DNA from: Thiohalocapsa halophila | GTDB taxonomy: Bacteria > Pseudomonadota > Gammaproteobacteria > Chromatiales > Chromatiaceae | Length of the DNA: 41,657 bases | Assembly (NCBI RefSeq): GCF_016583825.1 | Contig: NZ_NRRV01000053.1 | Coordinates: forward strand, 1-41,657 | Reading direction: 5' to 3' | Shown: piece by piece, positions 1 to 9,167 of the stretch | Layout: each line of letters starts with the position of its first letter | Position numbering within the stretch: position 1 is the stretch's first letter | Position numbers and translations under genes: made by a program | Notes under the pieces: model-generated | The model's input: the letters and a program-made list of their open reading frames with translations, nothing else | Told to the model about the DNA's origin: nothing | The model's database searches: none

Positions 1-2
1 CC

Positions 3-743
3 CTGCGCCTGATCGGCGAGGTGATCGAGCGTGAGTTCGGCATCAAGCTCTCGCGCTCGGCCGTGGGGCGGGCGATGGCGGCACTGGGCTTCACCCCGCA
101 GCGCCCGCTGCGCCGGGCGCGCGAGCGCGACCCCGTGCTGGTGGCCCGCTGGGAGCAAGAAGAGTTCCCGGCGATTGCCGCCGAGGCCAAGCGCGTCGGG
201 GCGCGGATCTTCTTCGCAGACGAGGCCGGCATGCGCTCGGATCACCACGCCGGCACGACCTGGGCACCGATGGCCCGCACGCCGACGGTGCCCACCACCG
301 GCCAACGTTTCGGCCTCAACATGCTCTCCGCGGTGGCCCCCGACGGGCACTTCCACTTCATGGTGCATGAGGGTCGCGCCACGGCCGAGGTCTTCGTCGA
401 CTTCCTCCAACGCCTGCTGCACGACGCCGATCGGCCCGTGTTCCTCATCGTCGACGGCCACAGCATCCACAAGGCGCGCATCGTCAGGGAGTTCGTCGAA
501 GCGCAAAACGGCCGGCTCAAGTTGTTCTTCCTGCCGCCGTACTCCCCGCACCTCAACCCAGACGAGCAGGTCTGGGGCAACGTCAAGGCGTACATCGCCA
601 AGCAGACGGTGGCCAACAAGCTCGACCTCAAGGAGAAGGCTTTGCAGGCGTTGGAGCGCCTGCGCGCATTGCCCAAGGTGGTTGCCGGTTTCTTCCGCCA
701 TCCGCACTGCCGCTATATCCTCGATGCCCAGGCGGCGACCTGA
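3..743 (+). CDS. IS630-family transposase, 5' end cut off by the window edge
   Basis: DDE transposase of an insertion sequence; it would cut and join DNA ends at TA targets. The reading frame is open to the window edge, so the N-terminal helix-turn-helix half lies outside. Visible catalytic blocks are FFADEAG (first Asp), LIVDGHSIHK (second Asp) and LPPYSPHLNPDEQVW (Glu), with 36 residues between the second Asp and the Glu, as in the NPDE subgroup of IS630 proteins. It ends in a normal TGA shortly before an AT-rich stretch (about 744-765) that may include the right end of the element. It belongs to a different subgroup from the second IS630 protein at 8.1 kb. Whether the whole element is intact cannot be judged here. 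Confidence 0.9.
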   Translation: MRLIGEVIEREFGIKLSRSAVGRAMAALGFTPQRPLRRARERDPVLVARWEQEEFPAIAAEAKRVGARIFFADEAGMRSDHHAGTTWAPMARTPTVPTTGQRFGLNMLSAVAPDGHFHFMVHEGRATAEVFVDFLQRLLHDADRPVFLIVDGHSIHKARIVREFVEAQNGRLKLFFLPPYSPHLNPDEQVWGNVKAYIAKQTVANKLDLKEKALQALERLRALPKVVAGFFRHPHCRYILDAQAAT

Positions 744-1009
744 CATTACTTAATGGACGGTTAGTATGAGAGTCAGCCAAGGCCAGGATCGGCGCTGCGG
801 AGCCGGCGTCTTATCGGTGGCCCAAGACTCAGTGCGTACCGCGCTCCGGGGTCTGGTCAGTTGTACGTGCGCCTTATAAGTCTGTTGATGAGTCGGCGCG
901 CACGCTCGTTCGATGAACAACGTGCGGTCGCGCCAGTAAGTTGTCTGCGTTCTCTAGGTCGTCGCATGTGTCCGCGGGTGGGCTCACGGAATCTGCTTTG
1001 GCGTAGGCT

Positions 1010-1337
1010 TCAGCGCGGTAGAGATTGGCTTGTCTTCACTGCGCCCGAGTCCCGTAGCGAGTTCGTGGCTATGCGGCGCTGAAGGTCGTCCGTAGTAATC
1101 GAACGCTTCCGCATCCGACCCGCCGAGGTTCGTGCGCAGGACCAGCCCACCGGCGCCGAACAACCCCGACCCACTGCTCCCGGGCGCCGTGCCGCCCACG
1201 GCCCGCTCCACGCGCACGTAGCCGATGGCGGCCGGGTCGGCGTCCTCGCCGCACCAGGCGACCTCGATGCAGGTCTTGTAGGCGCCGACGGTGGTGCGGC
1301 TCAGCTGCTGCGGGCCGCGATGGCGGCTGGGTTCCGC
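1010..1337 (-). pseudogene. Decayed fragment of a trypsin-like serine protease (paralogue of the gene at 15434-16858)
   Basis: The minus strand encodes the last third of a protease closely matching the C-terminal part of the intact gene at 15434-16858. Shared blocks include YKTCIEV, WCGEDADPAAIGYVRVER, the active-site serine motif (GSSGSGLF here, GSSGAGLF there) and TNLGGS. The homologous DNA runs for about 300 bp in the same relative orientation. The region carrying the catalytic His and Asp is missing, and similarity stops near 1337, where unrelated sequence begins. There is no credible start or signal peptide, so this is best read as the relic of a duplicated or recombined protease gene. 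Confidence 0.8.
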
Positions 1338-1694
1338 GGCTGAGCGTGGCGGTCCATGCACGGGCGCCTCGTTCCTGCGGCCCGGCGCCATCCTCAATGG
1401 TGCGGCGCCGGCCTCACGGTATTCGGTGAGGACTCGGGAATTGCTGCGGTCAAGGCGTCCAGCGACCCTCCATCACGCTCAGTCGCGTCTCGAACCGAGG
1501 TCAAGCCCCGAAGCACGTTTTTTGACGTGGCGCACAGGAAGCAGTGCGCCGCAACTGCCAAGCTTGTGTACGTTTGCTTCGATGCTGCTGCGCCGCAACC
1601 GCGGTTCTGCGGCCGGCAGTGACTGCATCGTCGGTCGGCGTCACCGGCTGATGAGGCGTGACTCACCTGGCGGGGGCCGGGAAGGGGCGTTCGG
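1338..1694. other. Non-coding stretch upstream of the helicase gene
   Basis: No convincing gene is seen. The stretch holds a short hairpin (CCTCAC/GTGAGG at about 1411-1430) and AT-richer patches around 1515-1570 that could include a promoter for the helicase, but no clear -35/-10 pair can be assigned. Confidence 0.4.
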
Positions 1695-4607
1695 GTGTTC
1701 AGGGGGAATGTAGAGACTGCGAGGGCGGTGATCCGTCCTCGGCTGCTGGCGCGGCTGTTCGGCCGGGCGAACGGCTTCCAGAAGGCGCAGCTGAGCCCTT
1801 GGGCGCTGCAAGTTCGCTCGGGCGAGGCCGTTGCGCACCTGCCGCTTCGCCGTTTGGACACAGCGACTGCGGAGCGCGGCCGTGTTTGGAGCCGCATCCT
1901 CGTTCGCGGGACCAGCGGTGGGCCGCTGCTTGGGCTGTATGGGCTCGGCAGGAATGCGGCGGCGCGCTATCGCGCCGAGATCGAGCAAGCCCGCCAGGAC
2001 GTGGCCAGGCTCTGCGGTCTGCTCGCAAAGCACGAGCGCAGGCTGTCGGTGCTCGACGACTGGCTGCGGCGCGGCGAGGCCGGCGACCATTGGGTCGCAC
2101 AGCACGCCGTCGACGCGACGCTGCGGCACACAGAGCCTTTGGCGCCGGTGCTCGCTGTTCCGGCGGCAGCGGTCACCGGGGATGAGCGCGTCGCCGCAGC
2201 GCTCTCGACGGTGGCCGCCTTCCGTGACGCCCCGTCGGCGTTTCGCGCCCGCGCCAACGAGGTTTTCGTCGCCGCCGAGCTTGCGCGATTCCGCGAGTTC
2301 TTCGACACGGCAGAGAAGCACCCGCTGACCGATGCGCAGCGCCTGGCGGTCATCACGCACGAGGACAACACCCGAGTCATCGCCGGCGCCGGCTCGGGCA
2401 AGACGAGCGTGCTCGCGGTCAAGGCCGCCTACCTGCTCAAGAAGGGGCTGTGCACGCCGGCGCAGCTACTACTGGTGGCGTTCAACAAGCGCGCCGCCAA
2501 GGAGCTCGGCGAGCGTGCCGGTGCGCTCGCTGGCAAGGCCGTCGAAGCGAGCACCTTCCACAGCCTTGGGCTGTCGATCATCGGGCGCGCCACCGGGCGC
2601 AAGCCGACGCTCGCGAAGACCGCCGAGGATGAGAAAGCGCTGCGCCAGCATCTGCGCGAGCTGATCGCCGAAGTCGTGCGCGATCCCGAGGCGGGGGACT
2701 ACGTGCGCGAGTACTTTCAGAGCTTCTTCGCCCCCTACAAAGACGAGAAGGAGTTCAACGAGCTTGGGGAGTACTACGACCACCTGCAGGCGTTCGACCT
2801 GCGCAGCCTCCAGGATGAGCGCCTGCGCAGCTTCGCAGAGGTCGAGATCGCGAACTTCCTGTTCCTGAACGGTGTGCGCTACCAGTACGAAGCGCCCTAC
2901 GCGGTCGACCTGGCCACGGCCGAGCATCGCCAGTACCAGCCGGACTTCTACCTGCCCGATCACGACATCTACATCGAGCACTTCGGCATCGGCCGTGACG
3001 GGCGGACGGCCCCGTACATCGATCGCGAGCGCTACCACCAGGAGATGGCGTGGAAGCGGGCGGTGCACGCCGAGCATGGCACGACGCTGATCGAGACCTA
3101 CAGCTACCTCAAGCAAGAGGGCTGTCTCACCGATGTGCTCAAGCAGGAGCTACGCGATCACGGGGTCGCGCTGCGCCCGATCAGCAACGAGCAACTACTG
3201 GAGGTGCTCACCCGAACCCGCCAGATCGACCCGTTCACGGAGCTGGTCGCGACCTTCCTGAACCACTTCAAGGGCAACGGGTGCACGCTGGACGGCGTGC
3301 GTGCGCAAGCCCGGCAGCGTGGCTGCGACACGAAGCGGCTGGAGGCCTTCCTGGCCGTGTTCGAGCCTGTCTATCTGCGCTACCAGCGCGCGCTCGCCGC
3401 CAGCGGCGAGGTCGACTTCAACGACATGATCATCGAGGCGACTCGCCACGTCCGCGAGGGCAGCTACCGTTCGCCGGCCACCTGCATCCTCGTTGACGAG
3501 TTCCAGGACATCTCCGCCGGGCGTGCAGCGCTGATCAAAGCGCTGGCGGATCAGGATCGCGCTCACCGGCTGTTCTGTGTGGGCGACGACTGGCAGGCGA
3601 TCTATCGCTTCGCCGGCAGTGACATCGCCCTGATGCGGGACTTCGCCAAGCACTTCGGCTTCACGGAGACCGTCACGCTCGGCGAGACCTTCCGCTTCAA
3701 TGATCGCATCGAGCGCGTCGCCAGCCGCTTCGTGCAGCGCAATCCCGCGCAGCTGCCGAAGACGATCCGTTGCGCCACGTCGGCGCGCGGGCCCCGGATT
3801 CACATCCACCGCCACCTTGGCGGGGATCACGACCCGTTCCTGGAGGCCCTCGGCGCGATTGCGAGCCAGGCCGGCAGCGGTAGCCACGACGTCCTGGTGC
3901 TGGGTCGCTACCACAAGGCGCTCCATGGGTGGGCGTGGGACCAGGCCCGTCGGCAATACCCGGCCCTGCGGCTTGCCCATTCAACGGTGCACGCCGCCAA
4001 GGGCACCGAGGCGGATTACGTTATCGTCGTCGGCCTGATCGCCGGGCGCTACGGCTTCCCGTCGCAGATCGCCGACGACCCGCTCCTCGAGGCGGTGCTC
4101 TCCGAGCCGGAAGCATTCCCCCACTCAGAAGAGCGCCGGCTGTTCTACGTAGCCCTCACGCGCGCCCGCCATGCCGTGCATCTCATCGCAGACTATGTGC
4201 GCCCCTCGGCGTTTGTCGGCGAGATCGCCGCCGACCGCGCGGACGTCGATGCGCCCGCCCGCCTGGAGGGGGCGACCGTGTATTGCCCGGACTGCGGAAC
4301 CGGCCTCTTGCTCCGCCGGACCGGCCGCCATGGGGACTTCTACGGCTGCTCGCACTATCCCTTGTGCAAGCACATCTCCGGCGTCTGCCGTCGGTGTGAC
4401 GAAGGCGCCTTCGTGCGTCGCGAAGGCGAGGGCGCGTACCTGTGCAGCAACGCCTCCTGCGGCCATCGCGAACGGATCTGCCCGCGCTGTGGCACTGGCC
4501 GGCTGACCGAGCGCCAGGGCCGCTACGGTCCCTTCCTGGGGTGTACCAACTTCGCGAGCGGGGACTGCAACTACACCACCAACATCGCTCCCGAGCCCTC
4601 GCGGTGA
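1695..4607 (+). CDS. UvrD/HelD-like superfamily 1 helicase with embedded nuclease-like motif and C-terminal zinc fingers
   Basis: A 970-residue ATP-driven DNA translocase/helicase resembling DNA helicase IV (HelD). Walker A GAGSGKT is at residues 231-237, Walker B VDEFQD at 600-605, a QxxIYRFAGSD motif near 636 and motif VI FYVALTRAR at 817-825. Between the two halves of the motor is an inserted segment with YQPDFYLPDHDIYIEHFG (Asp417, Glu428), which looks like a PD-(D/E)XK nuclease core lacking the usual ExK lysine. The C-terminus (from about residue 863) has topoisomerase-type CxxC zinc ribbons: YCPDCG, CRRCDEG, CPRCG. The first ~200 residues match nothing I can name beyond the HelD N-terminal region. 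A GTG start is chosen because it keeps the N-terminal domain. It may act in repair or phage defence; the neighbours include a restriction enzyme. Confidence 0.88.
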   Translation: MFRGNVETARAVIRPRLLARLFGRANGFQKAQLSPWALQVRSGEAVAHLPLRRLDTATAERGRVWSRILVRGTSGGPLLGLYGLGRNAAARYRAEIEQARQDVARLCGLLAKHERRLSVLDDWLRRGEAGDHWVAQHAVDATLRHTEPLAPVLAVPAAAVTGDERVAAALSTVAAFRDAPSAFRARANEVFVAAELARFREFFDTAEKHPLTDAQRLAVITHEDNTRVIAGAGSGKTSVLAVKAAYLLKKGLCTPAQLLLVAFNKRAAKELGERAGALAGKAVEASTFHSLGLSIIGRATGRKPTLAKTAEDEKALRQHLRELIAEVVRDPEAGDYVREYFQSFFAPYKDEKEFNELGEYYDHLQAFDLRSLQDERLRSFAEVEIANFLFLNGVRYQYEAPYAVDLATAEHRQYQPDFYLPDHDIYIEHFGIGRDGRTAPYIDRERYHQEMAWKRAVHAEHGTTLIETYSYLKQEGCLTDVLKQELRDHGVALRPISNEQLLEVLTRTRQIDPFTELVATFLNHFKGNGCTLDGVRAQARQRGCDTKRLEAFLAVFEPVYLRYQRALAASGEVDFNDMIIEATRHVREGSYRSPATCILVDEFQDISAGRAALIKALADQDRAHRLFCVGDDWQAIYRFAGSDIALMRDFAKHFGFTETVTLGETFRFNDRIERVASRFVQRNPAQLPKTIRCATSARGPRIHIHRHLGGDHDPFLEALGAIASQAGSGSHDVLVLGRYHKALHGWAWDQARRQYPALRLAHSTVHAAKGTEADYVIVVGLIAGRYGFPSQIADDPLLEAVLSEPEAFPHSEERRLFYVALTRARHAVHLIADYVRPSAFVGEIAADRADVDAPARLEGATVYCPDCGTGLLLRRTGRHGDFYGCSHYPLCKHISGVCRRCDEGAFVRREGEGAYLCSNASCGHRERICPRCGTGRLTERQGRYGPFLGCTNFASGDCNYTTNIAPEPSR

Positions 4608-4735
4608 AAGGCGCGGGCACTGGCAAGGCTCGCGCGCGGACCGGGCATGCACGTTTTGCTTATGCGTTCACAGCACGAGTGCGGTGGCACTGCCAGTGTT
4701 TCCCGAGGCTGCACCCAATCCCAGGAGGAATCCGG

Positions 4736-5467
4736 ATGATGCGTTTAGCGGTTTGGGGTCTCTGTAGCGCGCTGGCGTTCGCTGCGTCGCCGGCGACAGC
4801 TCTCAACAAGTGCACCGGCCCGGATGGGGCGGTTACGTTCACCGATCAGCCCTGCTCAGGCACCGCGGTTTCGGTCGAGACCCTCTCCCCTGATCCCAAC
4901 GCCAACATCATCGACTCCCGCCCCGCCCGGAATTTGCTCGAGCGCGAGCGTGCACGTGACGAGGCTCGGGCCAGGGCGCGCTCCCGCAATGCCGCCCAGC
5001 CTCAGCGCAGAACCGCCGAGTGCCTGCGCGAGATCGATTCAGCGGCGCAGTCGAATGTGTCTGTCGGCCGCCGCGGCGGCATCATTGCCTCGATCGCTGG
5101 CGCCTGCGGCGATGCTCGCGTGATCGCTCACGCCCGCGAGATCATTCAGGGGCTGGACATGTCGCCGGGACGCAAGGCGTGCTTGCTTTCAGAGCTGAGA
5201 TCTGGAAGCGGTGAGGCTGGGGCCTGCTCCAGTCGCCCAGTGGCTATCCCACGGTCGGCAACACGATCAGCCAGTGCGCCGGCCTCCAATGTGTCGCCGC
5301 CGTCAGTGTTGGCACCCAATCCGGCCGGCGCGATCGATGTCCACAGCGGCCGCTTCTACCCGCGTACGGGACCCGGCTTGACTGACCCCCGCACGGGCGA
5401 GTTCCTACCCAAATCCGGGCCAGGCTACATCAGGCCTTCCACCGGCCAGTTCATGCCGGCGCACTGA
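4736..5467 (+). CDS. DUF4124-containing secreted protein
   Basis: A 243-residue exported protein. Start at 4736 is supported by a strong AGGAGG at 4722-4727; the frame is open further upstream but that part reads as non-coding. A signal peptide (hydrophobic LAVWGLCSALAFAASPATA) is followed by the DUF4124 signature KCTGPDGAVTFTDQPC, a small domain with two cysteines. The middle is Arg/Ala-rich and probably coiled. The C-terminus has short repeats (SGRFYPRTGPG, TGEFLPKSGPG, TGQFMPAH). DUF4124 proteins are periplasmic or envelope-associated with unknown roles. The gene is 128 bp after the helicase on the same strand but has its own ribosome binding site. Confidence 0.8.
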   Translation: MMRLAVWGLCSALAFAASPATALNKCTGPDGAVTFTDQPCSGTAVSVETLSPDPNANIIDSRPARNLLERERARDEARARARSRNAAQPQRRTAECLREIDSAAQSNVSVGRRGGIIASIAGACGDARVIAHAREIIQGLDMSPGRKACLLSELRSGSGEAGACSSRPVAIPRSATRSASAPASNVSPPSVLAPNPAGAIDVHSGRFYPRTGPGLTDPRTGEFLPKSGPGYIRPSTGQFMPAH

Positions 5468-5567
5468 ACGGTTCGCGAGAGGCTCGCCCTATGGCCACCG
5501 CAAGCGCACGCCACGGGCTGCCAACGCCGCGTATCCCTCACTGCGACACACGCTGCTGCCACAGGGG

Positions 5568-5909
5568 ATGACTGTGAAGATTCCGGAACGTGCGTGCCAG
5601 ATCTGGGCCGTGCTCGCTTGGGCCTCCCGCGGGCAGCAGACCATGACGTACAAGCAGCTCGGGGCCGCGATCGGTGTTCCTCCGCCGGGACTTGGGCAGT
5701 TGTTGGACCCGATCCACGCTTACTGCGAGGCGAAAGCTCTGCCGCCGCTGACGGTGATCGTCGTCGGCAAGGACGGCATGCCGGGCGTCGGCTTCCCGGC
5801 GGCGCAGCCGGTGGAGGTGCTCCGGCGGCAGCGTGAGGTGTTCTCAACGGACTGGCTGGCGCACGGCAATCCCGGGCCGAGTGCGTTTGCGGCGGGCCCA
5901 GCGGAATAA
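5568..5909 (+). CDS. Small conserved hypothetical protein, winged-helix-like
   Basis: A 113-residue protein not assigned to a named family. The segment IWAVLAWASRGQQTMTYKQL followed by GAAIGVPPPGLGQLLDPI has the look of a winged helix as in alkyltransferase-like/MGMT C-terminal domains (TYxxLxxxIG), followed by a conserved-looking LPPLTVIVVGKDGMPGVGF. The PCHR alkyl-acceptor motif of MGMT is absent, so it is not an alkyltransferase. It lies 125 bp upstream of the GmrSD-type gene on the same strand and could be its regulator or DNA-recognition partner; this is inference from position. Confidence 0.6.
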   Translation: MTVKIPERACQIWAVLAWASRGQQTMTYKQLGAAIGVPPPGLGQLLDPIHAYCEAKALPPLTVIVVGKDGMPGVGFPAAQPVEVLRRQREVFSTDWLAHGNPGPSAFAAGPAE

Positions 5910-6034
5910 CTCCAATGTGCTCAAGTGCTCGTCGGCCAAGTTTGAGGGCGAGAATTGATGCGGTGGGCAGGAGACCGGCAGGCTACAAGGGTGTCCGCGC
6001 CGTTCAATCGAACTACCAGAGATAACCAATTGGC

Positions 6035-8023
6035 ATGAAGATCTCCACGATCCTCGACCACATCGACAGCGGCCACATGGCGCTGCCGGAGTTCCAGCGT
6101 GGCTATGTCTGGAACCGCGACCAGGTGCGTGGGCTGTTCGACTCGCTGTATCGCCGGCATCCCGTGGGCGGACTGCTTGTCTGGGCCACGGAGAGCAAGT
6201 CCGCCGCGCACCGTGGCGATGCACCGGTGGCGGCGGGTGTGGTGAAGCTGCTATTGGATGGCCAGCAGCGGATGACGTCGCTGTACGGCGTGGTGCGGGG
6301 CAAGCCGCCCGAGTTCTTCGACGGCAACGCGCAGGCGTTTGCAGGGCTGCGCTTCCACCTTGAGCGTGAGACCTTCGCGTTCTACCAGCCGGTGAAGATG
6401 GGCGACGACCCGCTTTGGGTGGACGTCACCGAGCTGATGCAGCAGGGCAACGCGGGGCTCGGTGCGCTGATGACCCGGTTCAGTACGCAACCGGAGCTCG
6501 CTGACAAGGTCGGTGACTATGTGGCCCGGCTCGGCCACCTGCTCGGCATCACCGAGATCGACCTGCACGTGGAAGAGGTCACCGGCGCGGACAAGTCCCT
6601 CGACGTGGTGGTGGACATCTTCAACCGCGTCAACAGCGGCGGAACCAAGCTGTCCAAGGGCGATCTGGCGCTGGCGAAGATCTGCGCCGACTGGCCCGAG
6701 GGCCGCGACGCCATGAAAGCGGAGCTGAAGCGCTGGGAGCTGGACGGCTTTCACTTCAACCTGGATTGGCTCCTGCGCTCCGTCAACACCGTGCTCACCG
6801 GCGAGGCCAAATTCCAATATCTGCACGAGAAAACGGCGGCGGAGGTCCAGGACGCGCTGAAACGGACCACGAAGCACATCGACTACTGCCTGAACCTGAT
6901 TTCCGGCCGGGTCGGGCTGGACCATGATCAGGTCTTCTTCGGGCGCTTCGCCGTCCCGGTGATGGCGCGATACCTGGACCAACGCGCGACGCATACACAT
7001 GGAATGATGGACGAGGCGGAGCGGGACAAACTGCTCTTCTGGTACGTGCAGGCGGCCATGTGGGGGCGCTTCTCGGGCTCCACCGAGACCTACATCGACA
7101 AGGATCTGGAGGCGCTGGAGGGCCAGGACGGAGGCCTGGACAAGCTGCTGGAGCAGCTTCGGCTCTGGCACGGCGGGCTCCAGGCGGAGCCAGGGCATTT
7201 CACCGGCTGGAGCCTGGGCGCGCGCTTCTACCCAGTGCTCTACCTGCTCACCCGCATGGGCGAGGCCAAGGACTGGGGCACGGGTCTACCGCTGAAGGCC
7301 CATCTGCTCGGCAGGATGAGCAGGCTAGAGGTACACCACATCTTCCCAAAGGCGCAGCTCTACAAGCACGGCTACAGCCGTCCGCAGGTCAACGCGCTGG
7401 CCAATTTCTGTTTTCTGACCAAGGACACCAACCTCGATATCAGCGCGACGCTGCCGGCGGTCTACTTCCCGCAGGTGGAGGAGAAGCATCCGGGGGCGCT
7501 CGCCTCCCAATGGATTCCGCAGGACCCGCAGCTGTGGCATATCGACCGCTTCCCGGACTTTCTGGAGGCCCGCAAGGCGCTGCTCGCCAGCGAGCTGAAC
7601 CGGCGGATGGGAGAGCTGCTGCATGGGGACGAGCGCTGGCTCACCGGCGCCGCCGCGCTCACCGCGGAGGCGGCCGCAGAACCGGCGCCGCAGCCCGTTG
7701 AAGTCGTCGGCGGCATCAGCAGCGAGGAGGAAGAGGCACAGCTCGAAGCGCTCAACGACTGGGTCGCCGGGCAGGGGCTGCCGCGCGGCGCAGTCGCCTA
7801 CGATCTGGCGGACCCAGAGACCGGCGCCCAGCAAGCGGTGTTGGATCTAGCCTGGCCAGACGGACTCCAGGAAGAGCTGAGTCAGCCGGTGGCCGTGTTG
7901 CTGAACGAGGAGGCAGCGACCATCGCTATGGCAAGTCAGGCGGGGTTCCGCTGCTTCACCGACGTCAGTGCATTTCGCGGCTATATCGAGATCGCCATAC
8001 TTGCCGAGGTTGGCGCTTCATAG
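6035..8023 (+). CDS. GmrSD-type restriction enzyme (DUF262 + DUF1524/HNH)
   Basis: A 662-residue single-chain relative of the type IV restriction enzyme GmrSD, which uses nucleotide hydrolysis to cleave modified phage DNA. The DUF262 half starts with LPEFQRGYVWNRDQV and has the ParB-like catalytic motif DGQQR (residues 75-79) and FNRVNSGGTKLS (196-207). The C-terminal half carries the HNH-type nuclease core LEVHHIFPKAQL (His434/His435), then NALANFCFLTKDTN, typical of DUF1524. A C-terminal extension of about 110 residues follows the nuclease; its function is not recognisable. No strong Shine-Dalgarno precedes the ATG. It probably provides defence against phages with modified bases; specificity cannot be read from sequence. 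Confidence 0.88.
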   Translation: MKISTILDHIDSGHMALPEFQRGYVWNRDQVRGLFDSLYRRHPVGGLLVWATESKSAAHRGDAPVAAGVVKLLLDGQQRMTSLYGVVRGKPPEFFDGNAQAFAGLRFHLERETFAFYQPVKMGDDPLWVDVTELMQQGNAGLGALMTRFSTQPELADKVGDYVARLGHLLGITEIDLHVEEVTGADKSLDVVVDIFNRVNSGGTKLSKGDLALAKICADWPEGRDAMKAELKRWELDGFHFNLDWLLRSVNTVLTGEAKFQYLHEKTAAEVQDALKRTTKHIDYCLNLISGRVGLDHDQVFFGRFAVPVMARYLDQRATHTHGMMDEAERDKLLFWYVQAAMWGRFSGSTETYIDKDLEALEGQDGGLDKLLEQLRLWHGGLQAEPGHFTGWSLGARFYPVLYLLTRMGEAKDWGTGLPLKAHLLGRMSRLEVHHIFPKAQLYKHGYSRPQVNALANFCFLTKDTNLDISATLPAVYFPQVEEKHPGALASQWIPQDPQLWHIDRFPDFLEARKALLASELNRRMGELLHGDERWLTGAAALTAEAAAEPAPQPVEVVGGISSEEEEAQLEALNDWVAGQGLPRGAVAYDLADPETGAQQAVLDLAWPDGLQEELSQPVAVLLNEEAATIAMASQAGFRCFTDVSAFRGYIEIAILAEVGAS

Positions 8024-8071
8024 CCCAGGCTCTCCTCAACGGTAACCGTGGTGCCGCTATACCAGTCTCAT

Positions 8072-8088
8072 CTGAGATTTCATCTCAG
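8072..8088. repeat. Perfect 7-bp inverted repeat upstream of IS630 transposase
   Basis: CTGAGAT-TTC-ATCTCAG is a perfect hairpin 41 bp before the transposase start; a third partial copy (CTGAGATCG) follows at about 8106. It may lie near the left end of the insertion sequence or terminate the preceding gene. I could not match it to a mirrored sequence after the transposase gene. Confidence 0.5.
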
Positions 8089-8129
8089 GAGTCTAGCGCA
8101 AGCCGCTGAGATCGTTTAGCCTTTGGTGC

Positions 8130-9167
8130 ATGCAGGACTACCACCTCAACCAGCAGGAGCTCGCGGAGCTGCGCGCCGCCCACCGCGCTGCGCGCAACGT
8201 CCGTGAGGCGTATCGGCTAAACGCCGTGGTCCTGCTCGGCAGTGGCTGGAGCCCATCGGAGGTCGCCGCCGCGCTGTTGATCAACGACGATACGGTGCGC
8301 ACCCACTTCAAGCGCTACAAGGAGGGTGGCATCGCGGCGCTCGAGCGCATGAACTATGTCGGCAGCGAGGCGCTGCTCACCGCCGCGCAGCTGGCCGAGC
8401 TGGACGCGCACCTCCAGCAGCAGTTGCATCCCAGCGCCGCCGCGGTCGCACGCTGGGTCGAGGCGCGCTTCGGTGTGCGCTACACCGACAGCGGTATGAC
8501 CGCCCTGCTGCATCGCCTCGGTTACCGCTTTAAGAAGCCCAAGCTGCTGCCGGGCAAGGCGCCTGCTCCCGAGGTGCAGGAAGCGTTCGTCGCCTCCTAC
8601 AAAAAGCTCAAGGACAACAAAGGCGAGCACGACGCCATCTTGTTCATGGACGCCACCCACCCGCAGCACAACCCGGTCCGCGCTGGCGGCTGGATCAAGC
8701 GCGGGCGCTGCTTCGCGCTCAAGAGCAACACCGGTCGGCGGCGGCTGAACATCAACGGCGTGATCGACGTGGAGACGCAGCACGCGGTGATCCGCTACGA
8801 CGACACCATCGATGCCGCCTCCACCATCGCCCTGTTCTCGCAGGTCGAGGCCGCCTATCCCAAGGCCGCGACGATCACCGTGTTCTGCGACAACGCCCGC
8901 TACTACCGCTCCAAAGCCGTGCGTGCCTACCTGGAGCACTCGCGGATCGATTTGCAGTTCCTACCGCCGTATGCGCCGAACCTGAACCTGAACCTGATCG
9001 AGCGGTTCTGGAAATTCTTCAAACGCCAAGTCTTGTACAACCGCTACTACGAGACCTTTACCGACTACAAGGCCGCCTGCCAACAGTTCTTCGCGGATCT
9101 CGATGCGCATGCCGAGCAGTTACGCTCACTGCTGACGGATAACTTCGAGATCATCCGCAGCGATTGA
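8130..9167 (+). CDS. IS630-family transposase, full length, with a 2-residue insertion near the catalytic Glu
   Basis: A 345-residue DDE transposase. The N-terminus has helix-turn-helix repeats (GWSPSEVAAALLINDDTVRT and VARWVEARFGVRYTDSGMTA). Catalytic residues are Asp174 (FMDATH), Asp254 (VFCDNARYY) and Glu291 (LIERFWKFFK). Between Asp254 and Glu291 the hexamer AACCTG occurs three times (8979-8996), giving PNLNLNLIERFW where relatives read PNLNLIERFW. Spacing is therefore 36 residues instead of 34. The protein is otherwise complete, so activity is uncertain. Clear terminal inverted repeats were not found by eye. Confidence 0.92.
   Translation: MQDYHLNQQELAELRAAHRAARNVREAYRLNAVVLLGSGWSPSEVAAALLINDDTVRTHFKRYKEGGIAALERMNYVGSEALLTAAQLAELDAHLQQQLHPSAAAVARWVEARFGVRYTDSGMTALLHRLGYRFKKPKLLPGKAPAPEVQEAFVASYKKLKDNKGEHDAILFMDATHPQHNPVRAGGWIKRGRCFALKSNTGRRRLNINGVIDVETQHAVIRYDDTIDAASTIALFSQVEAAYPKAATITVFCDNARYYRSKAVRAYLEHSRIDLQFLPPYAPNLNLNLIERFWKFFKRQVLYNRYYETFTDYKAACQQFFADLDAHAEQLRSLLTDNFEIIRSD

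Noticed and set aside
861..1082. Short plus-strand ORF
   Set aside because: Composition is not protein-like and it runs antisense to the protease relic.
4442..4735. Upstream extension of the DUF4124 gene
   Set aside because: It overlaps the helicase zinc-finger region in another frame; the strong AGGAGG and signal peptide fix the start at 4736.
5568..5909. MGMT/alkyltransferase-like repair protein
   Set aside because: Only a winged-helix-like TYxxLxxxIG pattern is shared; the PCHR or PWHR motif is missing.
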